Shown piece by piece: positions 21,868 through 32,979 of a DNA stretch of 64,000 bases. The DNA comes from Phyllostachys edulis (Eukaryota; Streptophyta; Magnoliopsida; Poales; Poaceae). The notes under the pieces were generated by a model that saw nothing but the letters and a program-made list of their open reading frames with translations, was not told the DNA's origin and searched no databases. A program made the position numbers and the translations under genes. The stretch covers positions 46,301,633 to 46,365,632 of the forward strand of contig CM070567.1 in NCBI GenBank assembly GCA_036346405.1, in the 5' to 3' direction. Each line of letters begins with the position of its first letter. The first letter of the stretch is position 1.

Positions 21868-24337
21868 ATGACCAAGCGGGTGAAGGACGGAGAGTGGCAC
21901 TGTGTCGTCTGTTGACGAGCTGGTCGCCGGCGGTAGCCGGACTCGTCTTCTTGCCTAAAACACGAGGGGAAGATAGGGACGTTGGAGGACGTCCGCACGC
22001 CGGGGTCGGAAGCTACTCCCCCCGAGGAGGAGGAGACGATCGTGTTCGTGGCGTATCTTGATGCGGGGCTTCGCCTGCCTTGTGTTGACATGCTCCACGG
22101 GGTGCTCCAACTGTACGGGGTGGATTTGGCGCAGCTGACGCCTAACTCGATCGTCAAGCTTGGCGTTTGCTGAGTGGGTCTTTGCGTCTTCTGCGAGTGG
22201 CGACAGGCGCGGTTGTTCACATCTTCATGATGGCGGTGCCGCCCAAAAGAAAAAGGACACGGGGAGACCTTGAACTTAAGGCGTGAACTTCCAACCGGCT
22301 CGGCTTCTCCACTATTTGCCCGCTGCCGCAACGGAATAGGTGGGACACGATTGGACCCGGCGCTGGTTTTACCTAAGTGCTCGGTGACGCGGGGCTTCGG
22401 CTCGATGGGGCCGATTCAACTTATCGCGACGCCCGCCATCGAACTATCTCGCTTTCGGGAGGAGGGCCTTCTCCGAAAGGTTCTTTGAGCAGCTGCGGCC
22501 CGCATGTCTACGAGGGACTTCGTGGAGGAGTTCTGCGCGCTGCGGGTCTGGCCACTGGCTCGGGATTGGAAAGTGGACCTCGAAGCGCCCGGGATGGGAT
22601 GCCTGCTCGAGTTTGGGGGCGCCTAGGTGCTTACTACGAGTGGATACATGTTCCTTTCTTTTTCGTTGTGTTCTTTTTTTTGTAACTATTTTAGCCGCCT
22701 TGCTTGGTTGTGTAGTGTTGCCATTGGCGAGGTAGAGCGTGTCGCCGAGCAACTTCTCGCCCTTACAGGGGAGGAGCACTTTCGAAGCGGCGAAGCGGTG
22801 CACGACCGACGGTTGAACAGCGTCTGGGATCCTACCGCCGCTTGCGGGAGCGGCCCGACCGATGACGGAAAAAAAGCGCCGAGGACCCAAGAGCTGGAGG
22901 GCTCGGGCCCGATTAGCACTATACCGCCGCGGGCTTTTGAAGTGCGTCGGTTGGGCGGGCTTTCTTTGGTGGAAGTCTCCGGCTGGCCGTCTTCAAGAGG
23001 GTCTTGCGAGGCCGGTGCCCGAGACAAGCAGGCGGTCTGGCGATTCGTCGTGGGTCCTGGCCGCTCTGCGGTGGTTGTAGGTGCGAGGCCGTAGCGAGCC
23101 TGCTTGGGATTGCAAGTATGGCCCTCGACGAGGTGTCCCGTGGAACCCTCGCAGGTTTATGGTGATGGTACGGAGGACACCGTAGTGGAAGATCGCGACG
23201 ATGTTCTAGACGCGACCGTGAGTTTGCTCTCCTCGCATTGTTTGTGGGCTCTGCCGACTTGGGTTTTGGCTCAGAGGGCGGGGCGTTGAGGGCCTGTCGG
23301 TGGCTCTGCCTTTGTCTATCTCAAGGCTGCGGAGGGTCCCGAGATGGGGACAATCTTTGGGGTGGTGGCTCGACCGCTCGGGGAGGGGTTGGTCTTTGCG
23401 GCCTTTGCTTGCGGCTTGGCGAATTTGGGCGCTGCCAGTGTCCTCCGATTTCAAAGTCGGTCTTGAGGCGTTGCCGTGTGCGAGGTGTCTAACTTACGGC
23501 CCGCCTGCGTGTCCGAAGTTATTCAAAAGGTGGAGCACGCAGCGATGTTTGGAGCATGGAGGCGAAGGCCAGTGAAGGTTGGTCCGTGTAGGCATGCTCG
23601 CCAGCCAGGCAAAGTTACGATGGTTTTATTATGTTGCAGACCATCATTACTGCCTCGCTTCGCTTCGAGAGGACATCCAACGTGGCTACGCTGGAGATCC
23701 AGGCGCGGTGAACTCGGAGTTCGCTCGAGCACCGAACTTGCCGAGAAGGCGGGTGGCTTGAAGGCGGGGTTGCCGAGCTAAGAGGCAGCGTCGCCGCACG
23801 CCGCAGAGGAAGTGGAGTCACTCATGAGCCCGCGACTGCGTGCTCGGCGGAGCTTCGACGGAGCGATCGCTCGTCTCGGCCGCGGCTAATGCTAGCCGGG
23901 GCGCTGGATCACATGGAGGGGCTATGTTCGAAGCTTGGCGCCGTGCCCCTCCGCGAAGCACGCCTCGATCACCGGGTCGCCACTCGAACGCTCTGCGCCG
24001 GCGGAAGTGTTCTGCCGGCCGCTTTCGTGTTTATGGCAACCATCTAGCAAAAGGCGGCGTGGACGGCGTCCTCGTGTCTCGCAACGCGGTGGGTGTAGCC
24101 ATGTGGATGTGCTCGGAGGGGTACATCGCCTGCTCGTCCCGCCGTGATGTGGCGTCGGGCCAGAAGCATGTGCGGCGGGCCAGCAATGCCCTTGCCAAGG
24201 AGTTCTGGGCTCCGTCCGGTAGGGATGCCACCATGGAGTCGCTCCGGACGTCCCTGGCTCTGAAGTTGAAGCTAAAACCTCCTACGGATGCTGCGGGCGC
24301 GGTGGATCGAAGGGCTGGCGCCGGAGACAAGGTGTGA
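21868..24337 (+). pseudogene. antisense accessory gene of inner Tat, 'gypsy-type transposon' (Transposase_28-like) family
   Basis: ATG at 21868 (MTKRVKDGEWHC) is followed by a stop after 15 codons. The region 21982-22173 then reads FVAYLDAGLRLPCVDMLHGV and VDLAQLTPNSIVKLGV, matching from memory the pattern of the plant 'putative gypsy type transposon' family (PF04195). Later, EERVAELL-like residues (RVAEQLLALTGEEHF, near 22740) and MESLRTSLALKLKLKPP (24233-24337) continue the same protein in shifting frames. Such antisense genes are known in some Tat elements (for example Grande). Biochemical function is unknown. At least six breaks. Confidence 0.65.
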
Positions 24338-25170
24338 CCCCCCGCACTATCCCTAGGGGTCGATTTTGTGGTAGTTTTTTTTTAAGGGGCTGCCTGCTGG
24401 CCGGGTTCTGTGAGCATCGGTCGTGGCCTCAGAACCGTTATTTTGGTAATTAATAGAAAACAGGCCTTGTTTGTTGGTATGTGTTTGTTTCATGGTGGTG
24501 TTTACATTGGTCGTGGAGAGTCTGTTTGCATTGCATCTGCGCCAGCGGGCGCGTTCCTCCGTGGTGGCGACGGTCTTATGCTCCTTTTTCGTGGTACGAA
24601 GACGAGCGACTCTTGGTTTGCAAGTGGCCTCGGTATTCATATCTTGGTATGGTATGCCACGGCGAAATGGAAACGGTGGAAGAAAGCCAACCCGGAGGGT
24701 TCTATGAGGCGATTCTTTCACGGGCGTGAACAACGGGCTTTGGACGCGGGGAGATAATGATCTTTCCGGCCGAGTCGAGGTGTGGGAATGTGGCGGGTTG
24801 CGATCCGCTGCTCCCACGATATCCTCGAGCTTCTGGACGCGCTCAGACGATCAGACGGAGGAGGAATATATGATGCTAATGGCTACCTACCCATCCGACG
24901 AGGAGGTGCTCGAGTAGGTCTTCTTGAGAGCAACGAGAGCCTTGGTGACGATTTCGCTCCACCCGCGGTCCACGCAGGTGTGCCGTATACCGAGTTGGTG
25001 TTGGTTGTACTTAATGAAGGGTTGTTGTTAGGCTTTTTTTTTAAAGTGCTTCGTGGGTCGCCGCTTCAGGCGATTCCCTGCGTGTAATTCATAATAAAGT
25101 AGCAGGATTCTGTCGTTCCGTGGGGGCTCAACTTTGTCTCTTTTTTTTTTGCTTGTTTCTCTTTTTTTTT
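24338..25170. other. spacer between antisense gene and tandem array
   Basis: No clear gene. Short open frames are present in several frames near 24410-24760 and none has recognisable motifs. T-rich runs at 24366 and 25140-25170 immediately precede the array and could serve as terminator or polyadenylation context for the plus-strand gene. Confidence 0.4.
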
Positions 25171-26637
25171 AAGGTAGGGCTCCGGGGAGCCCTAACTCGA
25201 AATGTTTGCGAGGGGGAGGCGGAGCCTCGCGCCGTCCCCCATACTTTTTTAGATAGGGCTCCGGGGAGCCCTAACTTGATTTTTGCGAGGGGGAGGCGGA
25301 GCCTCGCGCCGTCCCCCAACCTTTTTTAGATAGGGCTCCGGGGAGCCCTAACTTGATTTTTGCGAGGGGAGGCGGAGCCTCGTGCCGTCCCCCATACTTT
25401 TTTAGGTAGGGCTCGGGAGCCCTAACTTGATTTTTTTATGAGGGAGGCGGAGCCTCGCCCGTCCCCCATACTTTTTAGATAGGGCTCCGGGGAGCCCTAA
25501 CTTGATTTTTGCGAGGGGGAGGCGGAGCCTCGCGCCGTCCCCCATACTTTTTTAGGTAGGGCTCCAGGGAGCCCTAACTCGAATGTTTATGGGGAGGCGG
25601 GCCTCGCGCCGCCCCCCATACTTTTTAGGTAGGGCTCGGGAGCCCTATCTCAAATGTTTATGGAGGGAGGCGGAGCCTCGCGCCGTCCCCCATCCTTTTT
25701 TAGATAGGGCTCCGGGGAGCCCTAACTAGATTTTTGCGAGGGGGAGGCGGAGCCTCGCGCCGTCCCCCATACTTTTTTAGGTAGGGCTCCGGGGAGCCCT
25801 AACTCAAATGTTTATGGGGGAGGCGAGCCTCGTGCCGCCCCCCATACTTTTTAGGTAGGGCTCGGGAGCCCTATCTCGAATGTTTATGAGGGAGGCGGAG
25901 CCTCGCCAGCCCCCATCCTTAGATAGGGCTCCGGGAGCCCTAATGGATTTTTTATGGGGGAGGCGGGCCTCATGTAATCCCCATACTTTTTAGGTAGGGC
26001 TCGGGAGCCCTAACTCGAAATGTTTATGAGGGAGGCGGGCCTCGCGCCGCCCCCCATACTTTTTAGGTAGGGCTCGGGGCCCCTATCTCGAAATGTTTAT
26101 GGGGAGGCGGAGCCTCATGCCGCCCCCATCCTTAGATAGGGCTCGGGAGCCCTAACTTGATTTTTATGGGGGAGGCGGAGCCTCGCGCCGTCCCCCATAC
26201 TTTTTAGGTAGGGCTCCGGGGAGCCCTAACTTGATTTTTGCGGGGAGGCGGAGCCTCGCGCCGTCCCCCATACTTTTTTAGATAGGGCTCCGGGGAGCCC
26301 TAACTCGAAATGTTTGAGCGGGGGAGGCGGAGCCTCGCGCCGTCCCCCATACTTTTTTAGGTAGGGCTCGGGGAGCCCTATCTCAAAATGTTTATAGGGG
26401 AGGCGAGCCTCACGCCGCCCCCATCCTTTTTAGATAGGGCTCCTGGAGCCCTAACTTGATTTTTTTGAGGGGAGGCGAGCCTGCGCTGCCCCCCCATACT
26501 TTTTAGGTAGGGCTCCTGAGCCCTAACTTGATTTTTTATGGGAGGCGGAGCCTCGCTGCCCCCCATACTTTTTAGGTAGGGCTCGGGAGCCCTATCTCAA
26601 AATGTTTATGGGGAGGCGAGCCTCACTGCACTGCATC
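25171..26637. repeat. tandem array, 20 units of ~74 bp
   Basis: Each unit has AGGGCTCCGGGGAGCCCT, a perfect inverted repeat around a short loop, then an AT-rich joint. A second hairpin follows, GGGGGAGGCGGAGCCTC with a downstream GTCCCCC. I counted 20 AGGGCTC starts. Units differ at GGTAGGG or GATAGGG and at the joint (CTCGAAATG, ATCTCAAATG or CTTGATTTTT). Units 6-14 repeat these three types in strict A-B-C order, giving a ~220-bp higher-order repeat. Confidence 0.95.
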
Positions 26638-27030
26638 TTGGTTTAGACACTGGGCCATGGGGACCTCGGTGTGCACTGGCCATGGGCCTGCGTGGTGACT
26701 TGGTTTAGATACTGGGCCCTGGAGGGCCTCGGTGCACCGGCCATGGGCCTCACATGGTGACTTGGTTTAGACACTCGGACCTGAGGCTCTCGGTGTGCAC
26801 GGGCCATGGGCCTCACGGGTGATTCTTGGTTTAGACACTCCGGGCCCTTGAGGCCTCGGTGTGCACCAGGCCATGGGCCCCACGCTGTGACTTGGTTTAG
26901 ACACTGGGCCTTGGGGGGCCTCGGTGTGCACGGGCCATGGGCCTGTGCAGTGACTTGGTTTAGACACTGGGCCTGGGGGCCTTTGTGCACCGGGGCCATG
27001 GGCCTCACAAGTGACTTGGTTTAGACACTC
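26638..27030. repeat. tandem array, 7 units of ~62 bp
   Basis: Seven copies starting CTTGGTTTAGACACT at about 26638, 26699, 26761, 26826, 26891, 26955 and 27014. Each contains GGCCATGGGCC, a palindrome, and CTCGGTGTGCAC. It lies directly between the 74-bp array and the end of pol. Proline-rich minus-strand frames across it are repeat-driven, not genes. Confidence 0.93.
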
Positions 27031-27039
27031 GGTGGTTAG

Positions 27040-28250
27040 CAGCAAAATGTCAATGGGTAGCTTATATTTACAAGAGCCGGTTACAACAAAATGCTTATAC
27101 ATGCCCTTGCTTGCCAACGGCGGCAGCCTCTTCACGTGCAACCTGTTGTGTTTATGGCTAAGGGTAGAACTTTCGAGGGTCTTGATGTTCCAGTGTGACC
27201 GAGCTGGTCTCCTCCCATGCTATGCGAAAGTGCTCGCCTGTCACGCCTGTGACAATATACTGCCTTCCCACTTGGAGTCAAGCTTGCCGAGTGCCGCTTG
27301 GTTCGTGGCGCGCTTGAGGACTAGGGTCGCCTGAGCGATGTGGCGGCCGGATCTTCCTATTGTATGCCTGGCGACCCCTTCACAGTACCTTTGCATGGTT
27401 GAGACAATTTGCACTCGTTGCTCTTCGAGGAGGTCAATGGAGAGCTCCGCCTCCTCCGGGTTCCCTGGTCAGGCTCGACATTTAACCGGCGGCCGAACTC
27501 TGCCGGTCATGGCCTCATCGCCAAGAGCGGCAGAGAACGGGAGAATCTGTGGCTTCGCTTGGCGATGTACGCTTGTGACCACAGGGCTTTCCGCAACTCT
27601 TCGGCCACGAGCCTCTAGGAAGGCCTCTGGCGTTTCTTCAATCCTCGAGGAGGTTGTCGCTGGCTCGCTCGACCGCTCGTTAGTCTTTGGGTGTCCGACC
27701 GAGGCAAAGCGCATTTTTATGCCTGTTGGTGCGAATCGCCGAAAGTGGTGGAGTCGAACTGCGTGTTCCGTTGTCGGTGATCGTCTCGCAGATGCTGCAT
27801 CCGCAAATGATGTTTTTCCAAGCAAACATTTGCCGCCGCCAGGTGATCTTGGCGACTGGCTCCGCCTCCACCCATCTCGAGAAGTACTCTATGGCGGAGC
27901 ATTTAACGCAAACCGGTTTTCGCCGGCGGGTAGGGGCCGATGATGTCCAACCCCCAGCGCGCGAACGGCCACACCGGCGGTAAGGGCTGTAAGGGGAGCG
28001 CCGGTGCCTTGGGGTTCCGACCGCCCATCGACACCTCGCATCGCTCGACAAGGTCTGTCGGCGTTTTGAGGGTCGCTGGCGAAGAGAATCCTTGGCGAAA
28101 TGTCTTCGCTACAGCCGCGAGGTGCAGCTCGGTGAGGCGACAGCCTTCATGGATATCTCGAGGAGCGATTGGCCCTCCTCGCGGATACGCAGCTGCAGAA
28201 GGGTGCGCAGACGCCTCCTTTGTATAGTGCTCAAGATCATGTAGTAGTTC
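27040..28250 (-). pseudogene. integrase of inner Tat element
   Basis: On the minus strand the core reads YFSRWVEAEPVAKIT and NIICG near 27830-27905, followed by TITDNGT at about 27770. MRFASVGHP (near 27700) and FGDEAMT pieces (near 27500) follow in shifted frames. The HHCC finger region (about 28010-28200) is present but badly frame-shifted. Extent at both ends is approximate. Confidence 0.78.
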
Positions 28251-28439
28251 CTTGCTTCGTGGCGTTTAGGCGACCGTCGATTGGCCCTTTTCCGGCGAGG
28301 TAGTTGATGATAGCGTTCCTCCAGTCCTCCGCCGGTGTTGGGCTCGCCGTACCGAGGGCAAGCACCAGGCGCGCTGTTCCTTCCAATTCAGGCGCAGCCC
28401 CTTGGGTCTCCGGCGGAGCCACTTGCGTTTCTGGCGGAG

Positions 28440-28900
28440 CAACTTATGTTCCGGCGGAGCCTTGCGCCTCCCATGAGTAACTTGCGTTCATGGAGCTTTG
28501 CGCTTCCCATGGAGCGGACGGTTTCGTGAGTACTTCGTAAAAGACCTCCGCAGGAGGTCCCTCACCGGCGCTTGCTATCTTTGAGAGCTTGTCTGCTGCT
28601 TCATTGTTACCCCGGGGGATCGCTTGGACGGTGATGCCGAGGAAGTCCTTTGCTGCTTCGCGCACCGCAGCCAGGTAGCGGTTCATCTCGGGGCATCTTG
28701 CCACTTAACGCCTTGTCGAAGTGTCCCGCGACTAGACGGAGTCGCTCTTGATGAGGATGCGCTTTGCTCGAGGGCCTTTGCTTTATGGAGACCCGGCAAT
28801 AAAGGCCTCGTACGGAGGCGTTGTTCGTGGTGGGGAAGTCGAGGCGGCTGCATGCGATGCGGCTCGTCCGTCCGGGAAACTAATATGGCGGCGGCCCGCC
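28440..28900 (-). pseudogene. second (archaeal-type) RNase H of inner Tat element
   Basis: The C-terminal part is open from 28704 to 28444 and includes RYLAAVREAAKDFLGI and RGNNEAADKLSKIAS, typical of the aRNH end. The upstream half with the first acidic residues is frame-disrupted between 28700 and 28900. Together with the upstream RNase H this again marks the Tat lineage. Confidence 0.75.
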
Positions 28901-28910
28901 TGGCGCGCAC

Positions 28911-29555
28911 TCATGACCCGTCTGTACATTGTCCATAGCGTCTCGACCGTGGCGGTGCTTTGTGTTCGCAGATGGAGTCCATTCGCAACGGTTCTGTGGA
29001 GGATTGCGACTTGATGGCCGTTCTTGCGGAGAAAGAAATATCAAAGGGCGCCAGCTCTGCCGCCCATTTGCCTATCCGGCCCGAGGCGTCTTTATTGCGC
29101 AGCATCAGTGCTAGTGGGTAGGATGTCTGGACCGTGATGGGGTGCGCCAGGAAGTAATGCCGCAGCTTTCTCGAGGCCATAAGTAAGGCGTAGGCAAGCT
29201 TCTCGAGCTCGATGTAGCGTGTTTTGGCTCCCTGTAGGGCCTCCGATACGTAATATATGTGGCGACGACACCGCGCTCTCGACGAAACACCATGCTGACC
29301 GATGAGGGCGCGGCGGCGATGTCTGACAATAGCTCGGATCCTCGCTCGGACCGTGAGGCTCGGCAGCTCTGCGAGGTAGGATTTGAGGTCTTCGAAGGCT
29401 TTCTGGCACTCGGCTGTCCAACGGAACGGCTCCGTGCCCCGGAGGGTTCTGAAGAATGGCAGCGCCCTTTCTGCAGAGCGTGACAAGAAGCTGCTAAGTG
29501 CGGCAATGCGGCCCGTCAATTTCTGCACCTCGCGGGCATTATGCGGGGGCTTCAT
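28911..29555 (-). pseudogene. RT thumb, first RNase H and connection of inner Tat element
   Basis: A 214-codon open frame. It reads KPPHNAREVQKLTGRIAALS, then YIELEKLAYALLMASRKLRHYF, then MLRNKDASGRIGKWAAELAP. A frameshift in the middle (about 29270-29330) changes the RNase H core. It follows the RT palm at 29560-30130. Confidence 0.85.
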
Positions 29556-30130
29556 TTCCTGTATAGCCCTGATTTTCTCCGGGTTGGCTTCGATTCCCCT
29601 CTCAGAAACGAGGAAACCAAGGAGCTTTCCCGCCTTTACACCGAACGCACACTTTTCCGGGTTGAGCTTTATGCCCTCCGCCCGGAGGTTGGTGAAAGTT
29701 TCGTGGAGGTCTTTGGCGTGCGTCCGTGCGAGTTTGCTCTTGATGACTATGTGTCGACGTACGCTTCCACGTTACGCCCAAGTTGGTTAGCCAAGACCTT
29801 CGCGATAAGGCGGGCGAACGTGGCGCCCGCGTTCTTCAGGCCGAAAGGCATGCGCTTGTAGCAGTACGTTCCGAAAGGAGTGATGAAGGCGGTCTTGGGC
29901 TCGTCCTCCTCCGCCATGTGCACTTGGTGGTAGCCGGAGTAGGCGTCGAGGAAGCTCATGAGCTCGCAGCCCGAGGTAGCATCCACCAGCTGATCGATGC
30001 GAGGCAAGGGGAAATCGTCCTTGGGCACGCCTTGTTAAGGTCGGTGAAGTCAACACATGCGCCATCGCCCGCCTCTTTCTTGACGAGGACAGGGTTTGCT
30101 AGCCACTCGAGTACTTTACTTGCGGATTAC
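29556..30130 (-). pseudogene. reverse transcriptase of inner Tat element
   Basis: Open frame 30028-29747 carries DDFPLPRIDQLVDATSGCEL, FLDAYSGYHQVHMAEED and FITPFGTYCYKRMPFGL. The YVDD box is broken by a one-base deletion near 29755 that gives YVDT and a stop. LNPEKCAFG-type sequence follows in another frame. The part upstream of 30030 is frame-shifted. Confidence 0.9.
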
Positions 30131-30514
30131 CCCCTTTTATCGCCTTTTGGATCTCCTTCTTGGCGGCTTATAAACGGTCGCCGACATCTTGCCAGCCTTT
30201 TTGTTTCTTGGGTACCGCGTCGCCACTGAAGGGCTAGCTTGTGCTCGATTGTTGTTCTTGCTACACGGAAGGTCCTCGGGCCCCTGCCGGCGTCTTCGTT
30301 GTTGCGGAGCACCTCGAGGATTGCGCTGTGTGCTTCCTCATCAAGGTTCGCGCAGAAGGCGGCCGCCTTCTCCGGTGAGTTGTCTCTCGGCGAACCCTCT
30401 GAGCTGGCCTGTGGTTTGTGCTTGGCGCCCACCTCGGCGAAGGTGGGGCAACGTGATCCTGCTCGGCCCCACGGCATGGACGTCTTGGCCAGGATAGTAC
30501 TTCTAGTTCAATAT

Positions 30515-31600
30515 TTACGGCGATGCTGCGGGCGGGAGCTTCATGCACAAGTAATTGTGGTGGGTTACCGCGCCGAAGGTGTTGAGCGTGGCCCAACCGA
30601 GGATTGCGTTGTACTGGTAGGTCATTTGAACCACATCGAAGGTGACCACCTCGGTCCTCGATGCGAAGTCATCGCTGAAGGTGACTGCGAGGTTGATCTG
30701 GCCCAAGGCCGTGACCGGGGTTCCTCCGAAGCCTTGCAGGGGGATGCCCGGTGAGGTCAAGCGATCACGAGGGATCATCATCTTGTCGAAGGCTTCTACG
30801 AAGAGGAGGTCCGCCGAGCTCCCTCCGTCGACGAGGACGCGTCTTACCTCGAAGTCCGCGATGTTGACGGAGATAACGAGGGGGTCTTGGTGAGGGAAAT
30901 ACACGCCGCCGCGCATCCTCGTGTCCGGCGGATATGGGCACCTCGAATGGCGTGGTGGGCTTGAGGCGGGTATGTTTCCATGTGGTGGATTTGGCGGGCA
31001 TATGCCCGCCGCTGTTTTCGAGGATATGCCGAGCGAGGATCCCCCGGTGATCATGTTGATGACCCTCTGATGGTGCTCGGCGCGACCTCCTTCTATGCGG
31101 GTCTTGGTTGTGGCGCCGAGTCGATTGTCGGCCGCTCTCTTATTGTCGTAGTCAGCCGGTTGATCGCGGCGCATGCAATCTTGCATGGCAGCGATGGTGC
31201 GACATTCGCTGGTTGAGTGCGCTCCCTCGCCGTGGAGGTCGCAAAATTTCGGCGGTGCTCCGGGGCGATTGTCGACCGACGGCGGTGTTGCGGCAGCGTC
31301 TGCTCCATGCTCCCGCTTCCACCAAATTTTGTCTTCCCCATCATTGTGCGACGCCCGCGTCTCGTGGTAGACGCCCGACTTTTTGCTTGTAGTCATTCGG
31401 CGGCTTGCCGGGTGTCCCGGTGGTGTTGGATGCTTCTTCGTAGTGGCGGTGTCGCTTCGGCGCACTCCTCCATTTTGTCGAAGAGTTCTGCTACCGTCCG
31501 TGCGGGTTTGCGGGCCAATCTTTCGGAAAGCGGCCCGTTGCGGAGGCCGCACGTAGCTGCGTTGATGATGGTCGTTTCGTTGACGCCTTGCACCTGGCAC
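30515..31600 (-). pseudogene. gag C-terminus with zinc motif and aspartic protease, inner Tat
   Basis: A 361-codon open frame, the longest in the element. It has a CCHC-like motif FCDLHGEGAHSTSEC (about 31220-31270), the Tat-typical INMITGG segment (near 31050), and the protease active site VLVDGGSSADLLF (near 30800-30845). DVVQMTYQYNAILGWATLN follows near the end. DGGSS in place of the more common DSGSS is a frequent variant in this lineage. It ends at 30515, before the frame-shifted RT linker. Confidence 0.85.
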
Positions 31601-32330
31601 TTGACCTCTGCGAACTTTCTGAAAAAACTGCAGAGGGTCTCATTCGGTGCTTGCTTCACGGCGAACAGGTGCCCCGCGTCTTTTGGCTCCGTGTAGTTTC
31701 CCTGGAAGTTGTTGCGGAGGAGATCTCAGAGTCGCTCCCATGCGTAGATGGAGCGGGAGGTATGGTGAAGAACCAGTTAGCGCGGCGCCCTTGGCGAGGG
31801 TGATGCTCTTCGCTTTTGTAGTGTCGTCTCCTCCGTTGCCTCGATGGTATCTCAGTACACTCGGAGGAATTGCGAGGATCCGTAGTTCCTTCAAAGGGCG
31901 CGACCTCCCAGCATCTTGAACCCCGTGGCCATCGCGCCCCACTCGGGGCTCGGCGGGAGCTTTTGTCGCCGAGCACCGGCGTGGGTCTCGAGCTGCTCCC
32001 CGTTCTGCGGCATTTGTCGGAGCGGGGCGGAAGGCGCGGTGGTCGCGGTGGCGCGCTCCGCTCCGTTCTGCTGGAGTTGCTGAAGCGGGCCCGCGAGGGT
32101 TGTCTCTGGCGGCTGCCGAAGGTCCGCCACTTCCCGGTGGAGGGCCTCCAGCTCCTGCTGGAGCGTCTCGTATGATCCTGGTGGGGCCCCCTGCGAAGTT
32201 GTTTGCTTCCTCTCCGGCTTGGGCGGGGGTGTAGCTGCCAGTGGCTCTGCTCCTCTTGGCTCTGCGGGTGTTGGTGCCGCCCCTCGTGGCCGGATGTCGA
32301 GGTCTGGGTGCGGCCCTCGCCTGGGGCCAT
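31390..32330 (-). pseudogene. gag: gag of inner Tat element
   Basis: The likely start is the ATG complementary to 32328-32330 (MAPGEGRTQTSTSGHEGRHQ), 48 bp after the LTR. A Gln/Arg-rich leader with a short coiled coil (LHREVADLRQPPE) is followed by the gag core in shifted frames. The last open piece, 31659-31393, reads NETLCSFFRKFAEVKCQVQG and RTVAELFDKMEECAEA. Confidence 0.8.
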
Positions 32331-32359
32331 CCTTGGTTTAGTGCTTGGCTTACGCCAAC

Positions 32360-32376
32360 CCCACGGACGGCGCCAA
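32360..32376 (-). other. primer binding site of inner Tat element
   Basis: On the minus strand TTGGCGCCGTCCGTGGGG follows the 5' LTR after two bases. It is the same tRNA-Asp-like site as in the outer Tat element, with one or two differences. Confidence 0.75.
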
Positions 32377-32378
32377 GC

Positions 32379-32974
32379 TGTAAGTTGAAAGACTAGACAA
32401 GAAATAAAGGGGACCCCTCCGCACTGCAAGGGGTCCTCGAGGATAAGGGACTCGGTGTAAACCAAAGGACTTGTATTGCAGACCTTTCCTTTCTTTGTTT
32501 CCAAAGCCCCCTCCCTTATGGGGGAGAGTGGCTATTTATAGCCTTTACAAGTACACAGGATTACAAGCCCGCCCTCTGGGGCCTATCTTTGGTAGGGGTC
32601 AGCAGGACTTTCTAGACCTAGACCTAGCTCCCGACGTGTGGTAGACCAGGCTGGGCACGGGTCCACCTTCTTTGTGCATCCGGTCCAGGGACACGATGAT
32701 GTTCTCCTGGCTCCTTGGGTCTCTGGCTCCTCCAGGTTCTTGGCACCCTTCTGGGGCCCTCCGGAAGTCTCCGGGCGCCTCCGGGTTGCTTGGACCATCT
32801 AGATGTTCGGGCCTTCGGGAGCCTCCGGGTAGCCTTCGGAGTCCTTCGGGTAGCCTTCGGAGTCCTTCGGGTAGCCTTCGGAGTCCTTCGGGTAACTTCG
32901 GAAGCCTTCGGTAGCTCTTCGGTCAGTGGGCCGGAAGCTTCGTCAGTCGAGGGCCGCAGTGCGCCTCTACGACA
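32379..32974 (-). repeat. 5' LTR of inner Tat element
   Basis: 596 bp. TATA box TATAAATA on the minus strand at 32533-32540. Near its U3 end a 21-bp unit AGCCTTCGGAGTCCTTCGGGT is repeated about three times (32828-32898). The end CTACGACA is followed by the TSD TGAAA. Confidence 0.9.
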
Positions 32975-32979
32975 TGAAA

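Larger units (their letters stand above)
20847..32974 (-). mobile_element. inner Tat-lineage Ty3/gypsy retrotransposon, minus strand
   Basis: LTRs at 20847-21404 (3') and 32379-32974 (5'), TSD TGAAA at 20842-20846 and 32975-32979. On the minus strand the order is PBS, gag, CCHC-protease, RT, RNase H, aRNH, integrase, two tandem arrays, then a plus-strand accessory gene next to the 3' LTR. Total 12.1 kb. It is the innermost element and should be youngest, yet its genes and LTRs are full of small indels, mostly beside CG dinucleotides. Confidence 0.92.

Noticed and set aside
25171..27030. CRISPR-like array
   Set aside because: Contiguous tandem units without spacers, in a plant retrotransposon; not CRISPR.
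26643..27141. Pro-rich minus-strand frames of 121-124 codons
   Set aside because: Generated by the 62-bp tandem array; the reading frame simply repeats the unit.
31656..32504. 282-codon minus-strand frame entering the LTR
   Set aside because: Only part overlaps real gag; the frame starts inside the 5' LTR and is Arg/Ser-rich shadow for much of its length. The gag start was placed at 32330 instead.
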